This document shows, piece by piece, positions 21,511 to 33,130 of a DNA stretch of 64,000 nucleotides (positions within the stretch are counted from its first letter, which is position 1; each line of letters starts with the position of its first letter). Source of the DNA: Adenophora triphylla var. japonica (lineage: Eukaryota > Streptophyta > Magnoliopsida > Asterales > Campanulaceae); the NCBI GenBank assembly GCA_022495995.1, contig JAFEMH010001247.1:372001-436000 (forward strand). Reading direction: 5' to 3'. Under the pieces are notes generated by a model. That model saw only the letters and a list, made by a program, of their open reading frames with translations. It was not told where the DNA came from and ran no database searches. Position numbers and translations under genes: made by a program.

Positions 21511-21820
21511 TAGCCACGGCCTTGATTTCCGGCGCGCGCAAAGATTCATTTATTTACAAAAATGTTATCGTTCACGAAGTTTTCCTTATTTACAAAAATG
21601 TCAACGTGCATTTAAAAATACGTTTTTACTAATCACTATAAAAACACGTTTTTCCTAGATTTTCACATATCACTTTACTTTTCATACTTACAACATAATT
21701 TTTAATTTCTATGTAAAGTCAAACTTTAAATTTTACAATAAGATGGAGGGAGTATATGTTATAATTCAACTAAGATTAATTTTAGCCGTTGATACACCAA
21801 CAACCAACAACATGAGAAAT

Positions 21821-22101
21821 ACTCCCTCCGTCCCATACCTATGTGCACACTTTTCATTTTGGGCGTCCCAAACTTACGTGCATATTTTCTAAAATGGAAA
21901 GGAATCTTTACTATTCCCTCCACTCATTCTCTCTTCTACATTATTTTAATACTCACAACACCATTATAATTTATTATTCTCTCCACTCATTCTCTCTCCT
22001 ATTTTATTTCCACACTCACAACACTTTCAATATAATACTCTCTCCTTAATTTACGTGAAAAGTCAAACTAGGCACATAGGTCCGGGACGGAGCGAGTATA
22101 A
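21821..22101. mobile_element. Stowaway-like MITE
   Basis: Left end tactccctccgtccc and right end gggacggagcgagtata form terminal inverted repeats within TA-rich flanks. The inverted similarity continues with 'cctatgtgc' against 'gcacatagg'. Inside are two copies of a 'ctcactcattctctct' segment. Confidence 0.8.
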
Positions 22102-22680
22102 GACTTTGGTTCATTGCATCAATCATTCGAAAGCAATTTCAAATCCCAATTATATTCTTCAAAATATAATTATGAGTTATGCTTAATCCTCTCAAGTGTG
22201 AATACTTATTTTCTTATTCGTGCGTATTATCAAGTAAGTCGATATTGCCTAAAATGATAATTTTACACTATATCTCTATCTCATTCTATTTTATACTTTA
22301 CTTTTATACTTACAATATCAATCAACTTACTATTCTTTCAAATAATTTTCTTTTCTATTGAATTTTTTATACCCACAAATATCTTCTCCCACTATTTTTT
22401 TCTTCTGCTTTTCTTTAATTTTTGTGTTAAACTTTTTGATATTCACTCACATGAGATGAGATAAGGGAGTATGTATTATGATTCAACTGTTAAATAATGA
22501 TTGGCCTTATTTACAATAATGAACTTTATAATCCTAATTAATTGATCCCAAACCGATCCAACGAATAACAGTAAAACCATACTTTGTTAAGGCAAGGACG
22601 AAATGGTCACAATTGTAATGATTTGTTGAAACAAAATGTTGGTATCCTAATCCAAGTAAGTGAATGGACACACTACCCCA
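22102..22680. other. Intergenic DNA upstream of the PRHA-like gene
   Basis: AT-rich, with a partial MITE-like end (gagataagggagtat near 22460). I see no gene. Confidence 0.4.
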
Positions 22681-23107
22681 CCCACCACCGTGCTCCCGCC
22701 GGTTCTCTTCTCTCTACGCCCAATTACTATTAGGCACCGTAACGCACACACTCAACTCTCCCCCTAGTGTGTGTGTGTGTGCTGTTCTTAATCTTTAACC
22801 CATCATTTACATATTTGGTAGAATCCTTAGAGCTGGCCGTTGTTCACAAGGCAACTCCATTAATGGAATTTGTGGGAAAATCCAATCAACAACAAATTTC
22901 AACTCGATTTTGAATTTCAAAATTCATTCTTTCTCACCCTCCACCATTATATAGAGATACCTAACTTGCATGCTTTTCTTGTTTTTTTTTTTTCTCTTTT
23001 TCTTTTTCCCAAACCCCCCCCCCCCCCTTTTTTTTTTTGTCTTGGTTTGGCATTTTTAATATCGCCCAGTAAACCTCTCCTCAGTTCCAGATCCTCACCC
23101 ACTTCAG
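22680..23107 (+). promoter_or_regulatory. Promoter and 5' leader of the PRHA-like gene
   Basis: The composition changes here to C/T-rich sequence with a (GT)n run at about 22,768 and a long T/C tract at 22,985-23,040, as in plant 5' leaders. A good donor, CAG|GTACTC, is at 23107/23108. The matching acceptor TTTCAG ends at 24606, two bases before the first ATG. I infer a non-coding first exon and a 1.5-kb leader intron. No clear TATA box is seen. Confidence 0.5.
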
Positions 23108-24369
23108 GTACTCTATGTGTTTGTGTGTGTGTGTGTGAGAGAGAGAGAGTGTTTTGGTGTTGGTGTTGGTTTGGTTTGGTTTGGTTGCTTCTAATCAAAT
23201 TTACGATACCCAGAATTTTGATTGTCTCCCAATTCTTTCTGTGATTTTGGGTTCTTTTTTTCTTGAATTTCTGTTTACTTGATTGAATGTTTTTATGTGC
23301 TTCAAGTCAATGTGAAAGATTTCACTTTTTTTTTTTTGGATATGATTTCATTTCTGGATTGGTAACTACTGTATATATGTATGAGTACTAATTTAGGGTG
23401 ATCATGATTTTTAATCGGTTCTTTTGTAAGTTAAAATTGTTCTCTGTGTTGTAAATTTTATGATTTGTCTTGGTTTATTGAAGTTTCTGGGTACTTTGAA
23501 AAGGCGAAATTGAAGGTCAATTGATCATTGTTTCTCTGCATTCTGCACAATTGAATTTCTGATTGGAAAATGTTAAAATGTGCCCTTAGGGCACTCTTCA
23601 AGGTTCCAAATTTAGAAAGTTTTTGAGTTGCATTTTCTCTGTGAGTTTAGTGAATTTCAAGACTAGAACTTTCTAAATCTTGAATTAGGACATTTTTGCT
23701 TTTAAGATATAACAATGAAATTAATTATGTGGTCTCCAACTAGTAATAGATTCAGTTGAAATTTAAGAGAGCTCACACTTAGAGTTATTTCCAATTTCGT
23801 GCATTGACAAACTATTTCATGATGATTTTGAGTTATACTTCCAATAATTATGCATTGATTAGCCGAGTTTTTTTTTTTTTTTTCATGAAATTTGATGTTA
23901 AATGAGTTCACATATGTGGCAATGGATTTTACGTCAATCTGTTGCTTCAGGGCAATGTACTTGTTGGTAGCACTTCTATTTGGCATGTTTTGTGGTTAAA
24001 TTTATTGAACTTATCCTATAATCATGGTAGAATTTTCTTTCCAGATTGTTGGTTTTCTATATCTAGTTAGATGTATTCAGATTAGACTCTTAGACACGTG
24101 CCTACTGAGAGGATGTGATTCTTTCCATTTTATTTGTTTGTTAGGGTTTCTTCCTCTGCGAGGTTAAATTTTCTGAATATGCCGGCTCATGAATTTTAGG
24201 TTAATGCCAACATTATATTGGTTTAAAAGCATGTCTCTGGTACTTCATTACACCAAGTTGGAAGAGAAGGGAACATAAGAACTGAATATTCGTCACTAGT
24301 CTTTACTTTAAATACCAAAAAACGGCATATGCATCGGCCATAGTATCCTTGCTGATTGCCGTCTTTGAC

Positions 24370-24440
24370 ATTCTTTATATACATATATATATACATACAC
24401 ACATATATATATATATATATATATACATATATATATACAT

Positions 24441-24495
<55 letters not shown>
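24370..24495 (+). repeat. (AT)n/(ACAT)n microsatellite in the leader intron
   Basis: About 120 bp of alternating TA with ACAT interruptions followed by a T run. Open frames here are pure repeat translations. Confidence 0.95.
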
Positions 24496-24506
<11 letters not shown>

Positions 24507-24607
24507 ACTTTTGGTTAGCACAGTCGCATTTGTGAAGATTATCTCATCTTCACCAATTTTAAAGTAATACTTGACATTTCTCATGTTTTCTTTCACTATC
24601 TTTCAGC

Positions 24608-27600
24608 ATGCCTGGTGCTGCAAAGGAACAAACTCATCAGGTTGGGGAGTCGGAGCAGTTTAAAACTGGTTCAACAAATAGCAAGAGACCAAAAAAGTTT
24701 AAATCTCTAGGGGACACCATTGTTGGTAACTCTATGAACAAAGATAGAACGGAAGGAAGCAAAAGACGAAAGGGACCCCATAAGATTAAGTCATCAAAGC
24801 AGAAATTTTTGAGTAGATGTCAAGATGAAGATTCTCAATTGGTTAGCGCGAATGGAAATGATGAGCATGACAAGGGGAAAAGGCGTAGGCGAAAGCAGAG
24901 GAGGCCACAAAACAGTGTGGATCTAGATGAGCCTTCTCGCCTTAAAAAGCGGACGAGGTATTTGCTTATTAGGATGAAAGTTGAACAGAACCTTCTTGAT
25001 GCTTACTCAACAGAAGGCTGGAAAGGACAAAGGTATGGAAGTTTTTTTTAAAAAATCTAGATAAATTTCTGCTTGTTTATAAGCTGGTATACAGTTGATG
25101 CAGCATATATATGTCATTTAAAGAAATTGTGAGTGCTGCTTAATCAATAGGAATACAGAAAATAAATCTTATTGTTTGAACCGGAAAGTTATAGCCATGC
25201 TACCTTTCAGGGGACCTAATACAACCCTCCTCTTTTATGTAGTTGCTATGTAAAGGCAAGACTATGAATAAGAAAAGCCTTCAGGATTCTGGAAATTTAT
25301 CTCCAAGTTGATAGAAAGCACAGGTTTTTTAATTATTACTTCTCATAATGCTGATTCAAACAGGTGATCTTTTAGGCCTCAAATTTTGTACAGAAACAGT
25401 ATTATCCGGATTTTATCTAAATAATAAATGATAATCTCTATGTACTCTCTCCCTCCGTTTGTCTTTTCTACCCTTTTCTCTTATAGCCTGAAATGAAGTT
25501 AGGATTTAAAAGTCGCTCCTCTTTTGTGGTGTGTCTCTGGAGAGTGTGTGTTTGGGGGGGGGGGGTACGCACCTATGCTCTATTATTCATTAGCTTAAAT
25601 CTATAATGTAATTTTCCTATTAAGATAAGTTAAAGACGGAAAGAAGAGGGAAGAGGGGAGGCGGTTTTAAGTGTATGGAGCAGAGAGATTTAGAGAAACA
25701 TTCCTATTGATCATCCCGTTAAACCTATAAGTAAATATCTAAAGGGAAGACTTCAATTGTTGATTGGTTTTTACCCCTTTTAGAAGCTTCTCTTTTATAG
25801 AATTTATCTGCTCCACGCCATTCTAAGATTCACTTTCTCAAACATCTATTTTTCTATCAATAATTTTCTGCAGTCGAGAAAAGATAAGGCCAGAAAGAGA
25901 GCTTCAAAGGGCAGAGAAGCAGATATTGAAATGTAAACTCGGACTTCGTGATGCTATACATCAGCTGGATTCACTTGGCTCGGTAGGATGCATGGAAGAC
26001 TCTGCTATTGCTCCTGATGGATCTGTACATCATGAACATGTAAGGATCTTTTAAGGATGTGTTTTTTTCCTTTCCCATCACTTATTCCTGAACTACCGAA
26101 TGTTGACCTCTATATTCATTCTTTTTCGTGTCTTTTAATTCAGATACATTGTGCGAAATGCAAGCTGCGGGAAGCTTTTCCTGATAATGATATCATACTT
26201 TGTGATGGGACCTGCAACTGTGCATTTCACCAAAAATGTATTGATCCTCCACTTTTAACTGAAAACAGTGAGTTTCTCAACTCTTTACTCTCCTACTCCC
26301 CCCCCCCCACACACCCCACAAGAAGTTTATTTATACTCCCTCCGTCCCAAAATGATCTTCCCACTTTTTGGTTGTTAATACAAAGGTACTTTTGGCAATA
26401 AAATTTAATTTTCCTAATGAAAATTTAAAACTTGTTATTGATGCACTCATGCACCATTATAAATACTATCAAGAACAATTTTGTGATAGTCATTAGGAGA
26501 ATTTAATTTATCTAAAATTATTGCTCAAAGTACCTTCGTATCAACAACAAAAAAAGTAGGAAGATCATTCTGGGACGGAGAGAGTAATGTTGAATGTCTG
26601 CTTCATGATCTTCATTAAACTTACTTTTACTGTAATCAATATTCACCCAGTTCCCCCAGGAGACCAAGGCTGGTTTTGCAAGTTTTGTGAGTGCAAAATG
26701 GACATATTAGAGACCATTAATGCTCACCTTGGAACAGATTTCTCAGAAGATAGTATGTGGAAGGATATCTTCAAGGAAGAAGCCGCTTTACCAGATGGTG
26801 GCCATACATCTCTGCATCCAGAGCAAGATTGGCCGTCAGATGATTCAGAGGACGATGATTATGATCCAGAAGGACAGGAACACTGTGAAGTTAGTTGTGA
26901 TCATAGTAGGGGTGGCTCTGACTCTAATGCTGATGCTTCTGACGATGCAAGCAGTTCCAGCAGCCTATGGTCACTGGAGGATGAAACCTTTTCTGAGCCT
27001 GGAAAGTCAAAGAGGGGAAGTCCGGGCCTCCATATTTCGTCTTCTTATGAGACTAGTGATAATGAAGTCGTAAGTGGTCGCAGACAAAGAAGAGCAGTTG
27101 ACTATCAGAAATTGTATGATGTGAGTATATTATGAGTTCATAAGTTAGAATAAAAATATTTTATCCTACTATTCTCTATGTATGATTTCTTGTTTTTCTT
27201 CCCTTTGCAGGAAATGTTTGGGAAAGATGCTCCTGCTAATGAGCAAATAAGTGAAGATGAAGATTGGGGTCCCACCAAGAGAAAGCGGAGAGAAAAGGAG
27301 TCTGCTGATGCAGCCAGCACGCTCATGACTCTATGTGAAACTGAGGAAAACTGTGCAGATGAGAATACCAATGAAGTAACAGAATGTTCAAACAGAGAGA
27401 TTTCTAGAAGATCTTTGTTTCGAATTCCTGCTCCTGCTGTTGAGGTAGTTTCTTGTTTTGGTTTTCTCCAAATGTTTTCATCCTCTTAGCAGTATTATTT
27501 TATCCCTCAAATTGATTTTATGTTATGTATTGTACCAGAAGCTTCGCCTTGCATTTGCGGAGAATGAACTCCCTTCTCGAGCTGTCAAGGAAAACCTTTC

Positions 27601-30600
27601 CAAGCAGTTAGGTCTCGACCCTGAGAAGGTATTACTTTCTATTTAAGCACATACAGTGATGTGTTCTGCAAATTTAATTGGATGATGTGTTTGATATCAA
27701 ACAGGCATTTGAAAATAGGCTAGGATGAGCTAGATACTAGCTTCTTTATCCTTCTAAGGGAAAGCTCTGTTTTTGTCTATCGTAGTTTGGGACGTGTTTC
27801 ACCTTTACCATCAAACTTTACTTTTCTTTTTTTTTTTACCATCGTACTACAAACAATGGTGTTATTTTATAACAAATTTGGGTGTAAAATGACACCATTG
27901 TTTATGATACGATGGCAAAAATGAAACTAGTTTGGGTATAAAATGACACCATTGTTTGTGGTACGAGGGTAAAAACAAAAAAATAATAGAGTTCAATGGT
28001 ATGGCGAGAGATAAGGCCCCTGGGTTAGATGGATTCTCGATGGCTTTCTTTCATTCATGTTGGGAAATTGTGAAATACGATCTTATGTTCGATGAGTTTT
28101 TTGGAGAATGGTTTCATAGGCAAGAGTATAAACTCTTATTTTTTATCACCCTAGTGCCTAAAAAAGATTGCTCTTTCAGAGTTGGTGATTTTAGGCCTAT
28201 TATCTTAGTGACAAATGCGTATAAGATAATTACTAAAGCTCTGTCGCTTAGGCTGAGGGCAGTACTTGGAGATACCGTTTCGGAAACTCAGAGTGCTTTT
28301 GTGGGGAGGGGGAAGACAAGGAATTGATGCGACTTTGATTGCAAATGAGATGGTTGAGGATTTACAGAGAAGGGGTAACAAAGGGGTTGTGGTTAAGCTT
28401 GACTTTGCAAAGGCCTATGACAGAGTGAGTAGGCAATTCTTAGACCATATTCTTGAGTGCAAGGGGTTCGGTGCTAGATGGCGACGATGGATTAGTTGGT
28501 GTTTTAGGGTCCCTCATTTCTCGTCATCGTTAATGGTAAGGCTCAAGAGTGGTTTAAGGCTTCGAGAGATTTAAAACAGGGGGACCCTTTATCTGCTCTT
28601 TTGTTTACCCTCGTGGGGGATAAATTGAGTAGGCTTCTGATGCGTGGAGAGGAGGTAGTCATTGTGGAAGGGTGTAGGATGGGTAGGGATAATTACATGG
28701 TCTCATCTTCAGTTTGCTGATGACACAGTGTTGTTCCTAGCTGAGGGTGTTCGAAATTTCAAAAATGTGCTAACCATTCTTCAGCTTTTCGAGAAAGTGC
28801 CTGGGCTGAAAATTAATTTGACCAAATGTGGGATAGTGGGGACTAATATGGAAGAGGATATATGGAATAGATATGCTCATTTGATTAGTTCTCTCTTGGC
28901 CTTTATTTTATCTTGGGGTTCCTTTGGTGGAAATCCGAAAGCCGTATCATTTTGGGACCCAGTGGTAGAAAGAGTAAACAAACACCTTGTTAGTTGGAAA
29001 CGAGTTTATTTTTCGTTGGGAGGCGCATTACTCTGGTGTGAGCTTGTTTTTCTTGCATTTCGTTGTATTATCCATAGTTGTCAAAGGCGACCGCCCGCCT
29101 CGCCTTTTTGATGCCTTGAGGGGTGAGTCGCCTTTTTGTAGCTAGGCAGGCGGATGAGCGCCTTTCTTCACCAGGCGTACGCATTGCTCGCCTTTTTGCT
29201 GCCTACCTCTCGCCTTTTTGCATTTTTTTTCTTATTTTGCTTTTCCAGTCCCATGTTCTTCAAATTTTCATTTACTTTTGCATGAATTTAGAACTTGATT
29301 TTTTTTCTCGATAATGTTTAAGGTTTAAGTTTATTTCTCTTGCTTAAACTAGTACTTATTTTGCTAATTTGAACTTCTTAATTTGAAATTCATTTTGTCT
29401 TAAAATTCTTACTTTTTAAGTTTGAATTATATTATAATATTATTATATGTGGAATTGTGACATTTAGTTAACCTTTTATACTTGTTCATAATATGTTTTA
29501 TGCTTTATTTATGTGTTGCATGCATATATTTATATATATTCTATTTTTACTTTTTTTTTGTTTTATTTTCCACGTTGCTTGCCTTTTGCCGCCCGCATCT
29601 CGCCTTTCGCCTTTGACAACTATGGTATTCTCTCTCTCTTTTTAAAATTTTGACTGTTGTGGCAAAATAGATTAAGAGAATGATAAGGATTTTTTTGTGG
29701 AAAGGCTCTGGAGAAAATAAAAGAGATCATCTTGTAGCTTGAGAAAAAGTTTGTCGTACTAAAGAGGAGGGTGGATTGGGTTTGGGCAACTTGATCATCG
29801 AAACATCTCTCTAGTTAGCAACTGGCTTTGGAGATTTCCTTGAGAACCTCAAACTATTTGGCATAAAGTGATTAAGAGCAAGTTCGGGATGCATGTTAAT
29901 GACTTGGATACTATTTTCAGAAATTCATGTTTGCACAAATCCCCCTGGAAATTCATTCATCACTGTCACCACATGTTTAATCTTTTTATTAGGTTGAAAG
30001 TTGGTAACAGAGCTCAAATTCGTTTCGAGAAGATGTGTGGGCTGGTAATTCCTCTCTAAAAGATCGTTTTCCTCGTTTGTATCGTCTTTCTTCGGTCCAT
30101 TGCTCCCCTATTGTTGAGTTTCATGAGGCTGGAGAGGAGGGAGACTTTATCTCTTGGAATTTTCACTTCCGCAATCTAAATGATAGAGAGGCATATGATG
30201 TTGGTAGTATTCTTTCTTTCTTATCTCATGTTCGTCTATCGAATTACCAGGATGATAGGATTTGGGTTTGGGTTTTAGAAGGCTCCTATAATTATTCTTG
30301 TAAATCTTTTCTTAATTTCTTGATTCGGAATCCCTATCCATCGTCATTTCCTCTTGCTTCTCAGGCATGGAGGTCTAAGACACTTTTCAAGATTCGGGCA
30401 TTTATATGGATTCTTGTGTTTAATAAAAACTCAATTCCAACAACAAATTGCAGCTTCAACGGCCCTTTAAATGTTTATCGCCAAATCGGTGTGTTAATTG
30501 CAAGGAGTTTGACGAAACACATGATCATCTCTTTCTCCATTGTAGTCTTGCGCGTTACCTATGGAATTGTTTGTTTGAGGTGGCTAATGAAGTGTGGGTA

Positions 30601-33097
30601 AGTCCAGAACATGTTACTTCTTTTCTGCAAATTTAGCACAAAGGTTTTGGTAAATGAGAAGATCTGAGTCGCTTGTGGAAGTGCGGGATTTTTGCAGCTC
30701 GTTGGTGAATTTGGTTGGAACAAAACATAAGGATTTTCAAAATTCAGCTTCTATCGAGGCAATTTTTAAGGGATAAAGTGGTTTCATTAGCATCGATTTG
30801 GGCATATACGAATGGTGGATTTAGAAGATTATCTCTTGATGATTTGAAAAGAGATTGGATTGCTGCTATTTTATAACGTAGAATTCTTGTATTTTGTTTT
30901 CTTTTTAGATGGACTTCTTGCCCATCTTCTTGTACTTTGCCTCTTTTAGTAATATAATTCTCTTTTCGTTTTAAAAAAATGGAAAAATTGAAACACGCCC
31001 CAAAGTATGATGGACAACAGATTTTCGCTTTCTTTTTTAATGCTTGAAATGCTTTCATATACTCGCTCTGTCTCATAATGAATGTCCATTTCTTTGAAAA
31101 TTTTGTCCCAATATGAATTACAATATTCTAAATAACTGTCTCTAAATGTTTTTTACCAATTTTTTTCAACATTTCATTATATACTTATAAAACTAGAAGT
31201 TTAGAAGTGAATAACAAAAAAATTATAATGTTTCCTATTACATTAACATTTTCAGAATGTCTCTTAAATGAAAAATGGACTTTCATTTTGGGACGGAGGG
31301 AATAGAAAAGATATGCTTCATAGTTATCTAGTTGTCTTTAAGGCCATACTTGCCTTTATTTCCTATCTCGTCCAAAGCGATTCAATGATCTTAATTAATA
31401 CTGAGATGTTAGGATTCAATCAGTAAGTCCTGCACTTTATTATCACATATTTGGTCAATGCATAGTGGATTCAATGATCTTAATAAGTACTGAGATGTTA
31501 GGATTCAAAGCGATTAACATTGTTTCTGATATTAAAATGTTTCTTATTGTCACCATTTCAGCGTCTTTTAACTATACAGTTCTAAGACGGGCATTTTGAA
31601 TTTTCAGGTCAACAAGTGGTTCAAAAATGCTCGCTACCTAGCCCTTAAAACCAGGAAGGTATGTTTTTATGGAAAAATTTCAAAGTTTCTGGTATATTAT
31701 CAATCCCCTCCCCCCCCCCCCCTCAGCCTATGTTTGCTTCAGTGTTTCTCACTTTTATGCAATAATTGTTCATGTCTGGTATTGATGTGGAAAAATATCC
31801 TGACAATTTGTGGTACAAATTTAGTGAACAGTATGCCTATCCCTAGTTATCCTTGTTATAACAGATTGGCTTTTGCTCAAGGATGAAATAAAGCTCATTA
31901 TTAATTAGTTACTCCTTCCTAAGAGTTATACGTTAAGAGTCGACTATTCCTTTTTTGGATGTTCCACATTAGGAATCAGCTTTTAAAAATTAAGCCATAT
32001 ATATTTATTTTTTCTTAAAGTCTTTTGGTCATGTTCAAAATATGATAGATTTCTAGCATATTGTAGAATTTTTTTAATAACTTTAGTACAAATTAAGAAA
32101 CACAAAACAAGACAAAATTATCAGTTTGACTGTTAAATGTGGACTCTTTACATGGAATGGAGGGAATAATTTCTAAGTCGTTAACTATTAGAGTCACTTA
32201 ACCTTTAGTGTTTAGTATTAGGGTCTCCCCGTAATGACTTTAAATGAATTGAATAGGGTTCGGTGTTGTGTTTTAAATATAAAATGGATAGAATCTTCTT
32301 TTCTTATCAAAAAAAAAAAAAAAAGAATAAAAGGGCATGGATAGAATCTGATGGTTTTATAGACGTGTTTATGTACAACTCGTAAACTTGTGTGTGAATT
32401 TTAGATGGTGCAAGAGGGTTATAAGGACCAAGCTTTGAAATTCGTCATTAGAATTGTGGCAAGAAGGTTAGTGCACATTAAAAGAGAAAAAAATGGTAAT
32501 ACAATGAAATGACTAATAATATTTTTAGTGATTTCACTTGGTGAAACTCTCTCTGCTTTGTTCAGTAAGTCCAGTTTCTACTTTTAAAAGTCAAGATAGA
32601 ACTAAATCTAATCATAATTTAACATACATTATTAAGGCAATAAATAGATTAAGAATACTTGGATTGCGCAATCGACTTTTAAGATCAGCTGACATTATAT
32701 AAAACATCAGCCTAAATATCATGTTGACCAAAGAAAAAGAGAGTGAGGCAATATTTGGACCTTTTGGTCAGAAAAGAGAGGGTATTCACTTTCTTATAAC
32801 TTAATCAGGTTGACCAAAAAAACAAAAGTGGACCTTTTTTGTCAGAACTGAGGGAGTACTCAGCGTTTTCTTAAGAATCATTTAATTTTTGTACAACGCC
32901 AACGCCAACAAAGTCTTGGTCCCAAAATGATTTGGGGTCGTCTAACATGAATTATCATATGGACTCTTTAGTGAAAGAGCTTATAAAACAAGGAAAAAAG
33001 GGAGTGATGGTAAAAAAAAAATTAACAAATTATAAATTATAAAAATGTTTCTTTTTAAAAGCTAGGAGAAATGGATCGCTAGGAGGGCTTGAACCTC

Positions 33098-33130
<33 letters not shown>

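Larger units (their letters stand above)
27780..31010. mobile_element. TIR element enclosing a LINE
   Basis: The left sequence cgtagtttgggacgtgtttca (27781-27801) is matched in inverted form by ttgaaacacgccccaaagtatg (30989-31010). Subterminal inverted and direct copies of 'gacaccattgtttatgatacgatgg' lie at 27,840-27,975. The LINE lies entirely between the ends, so it probably inserted into a short DNA element. It occupies most of the 3979-bp intron 27629-31607. Confidence 0.55.

Noticed and set aside
22947..23198. - strand frame with 'HTHTQTH' and Lys-rich parts
   Set aside because: Complement of the C/T tract and GT repeat in the leader.
22870..23244. 124-codon open frame at the start of the PRHA-like gene
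   Set aside because: It crosses the predicted leader donor, is made of T/C runs and GT repeats, and lacks any domain.
24223..24596. Open frames rich in Tyr, Ile and His around 24.4 kb
   Set aside because: They are translations of an (AT)n/(ACAT)n microsatellite.
32730..32860. Further MITE suggested by 'gaactgagggagtact' at about 32,843
   Set aside because: Only one end resembles a MITE terminus; I could not find the inverted partner.
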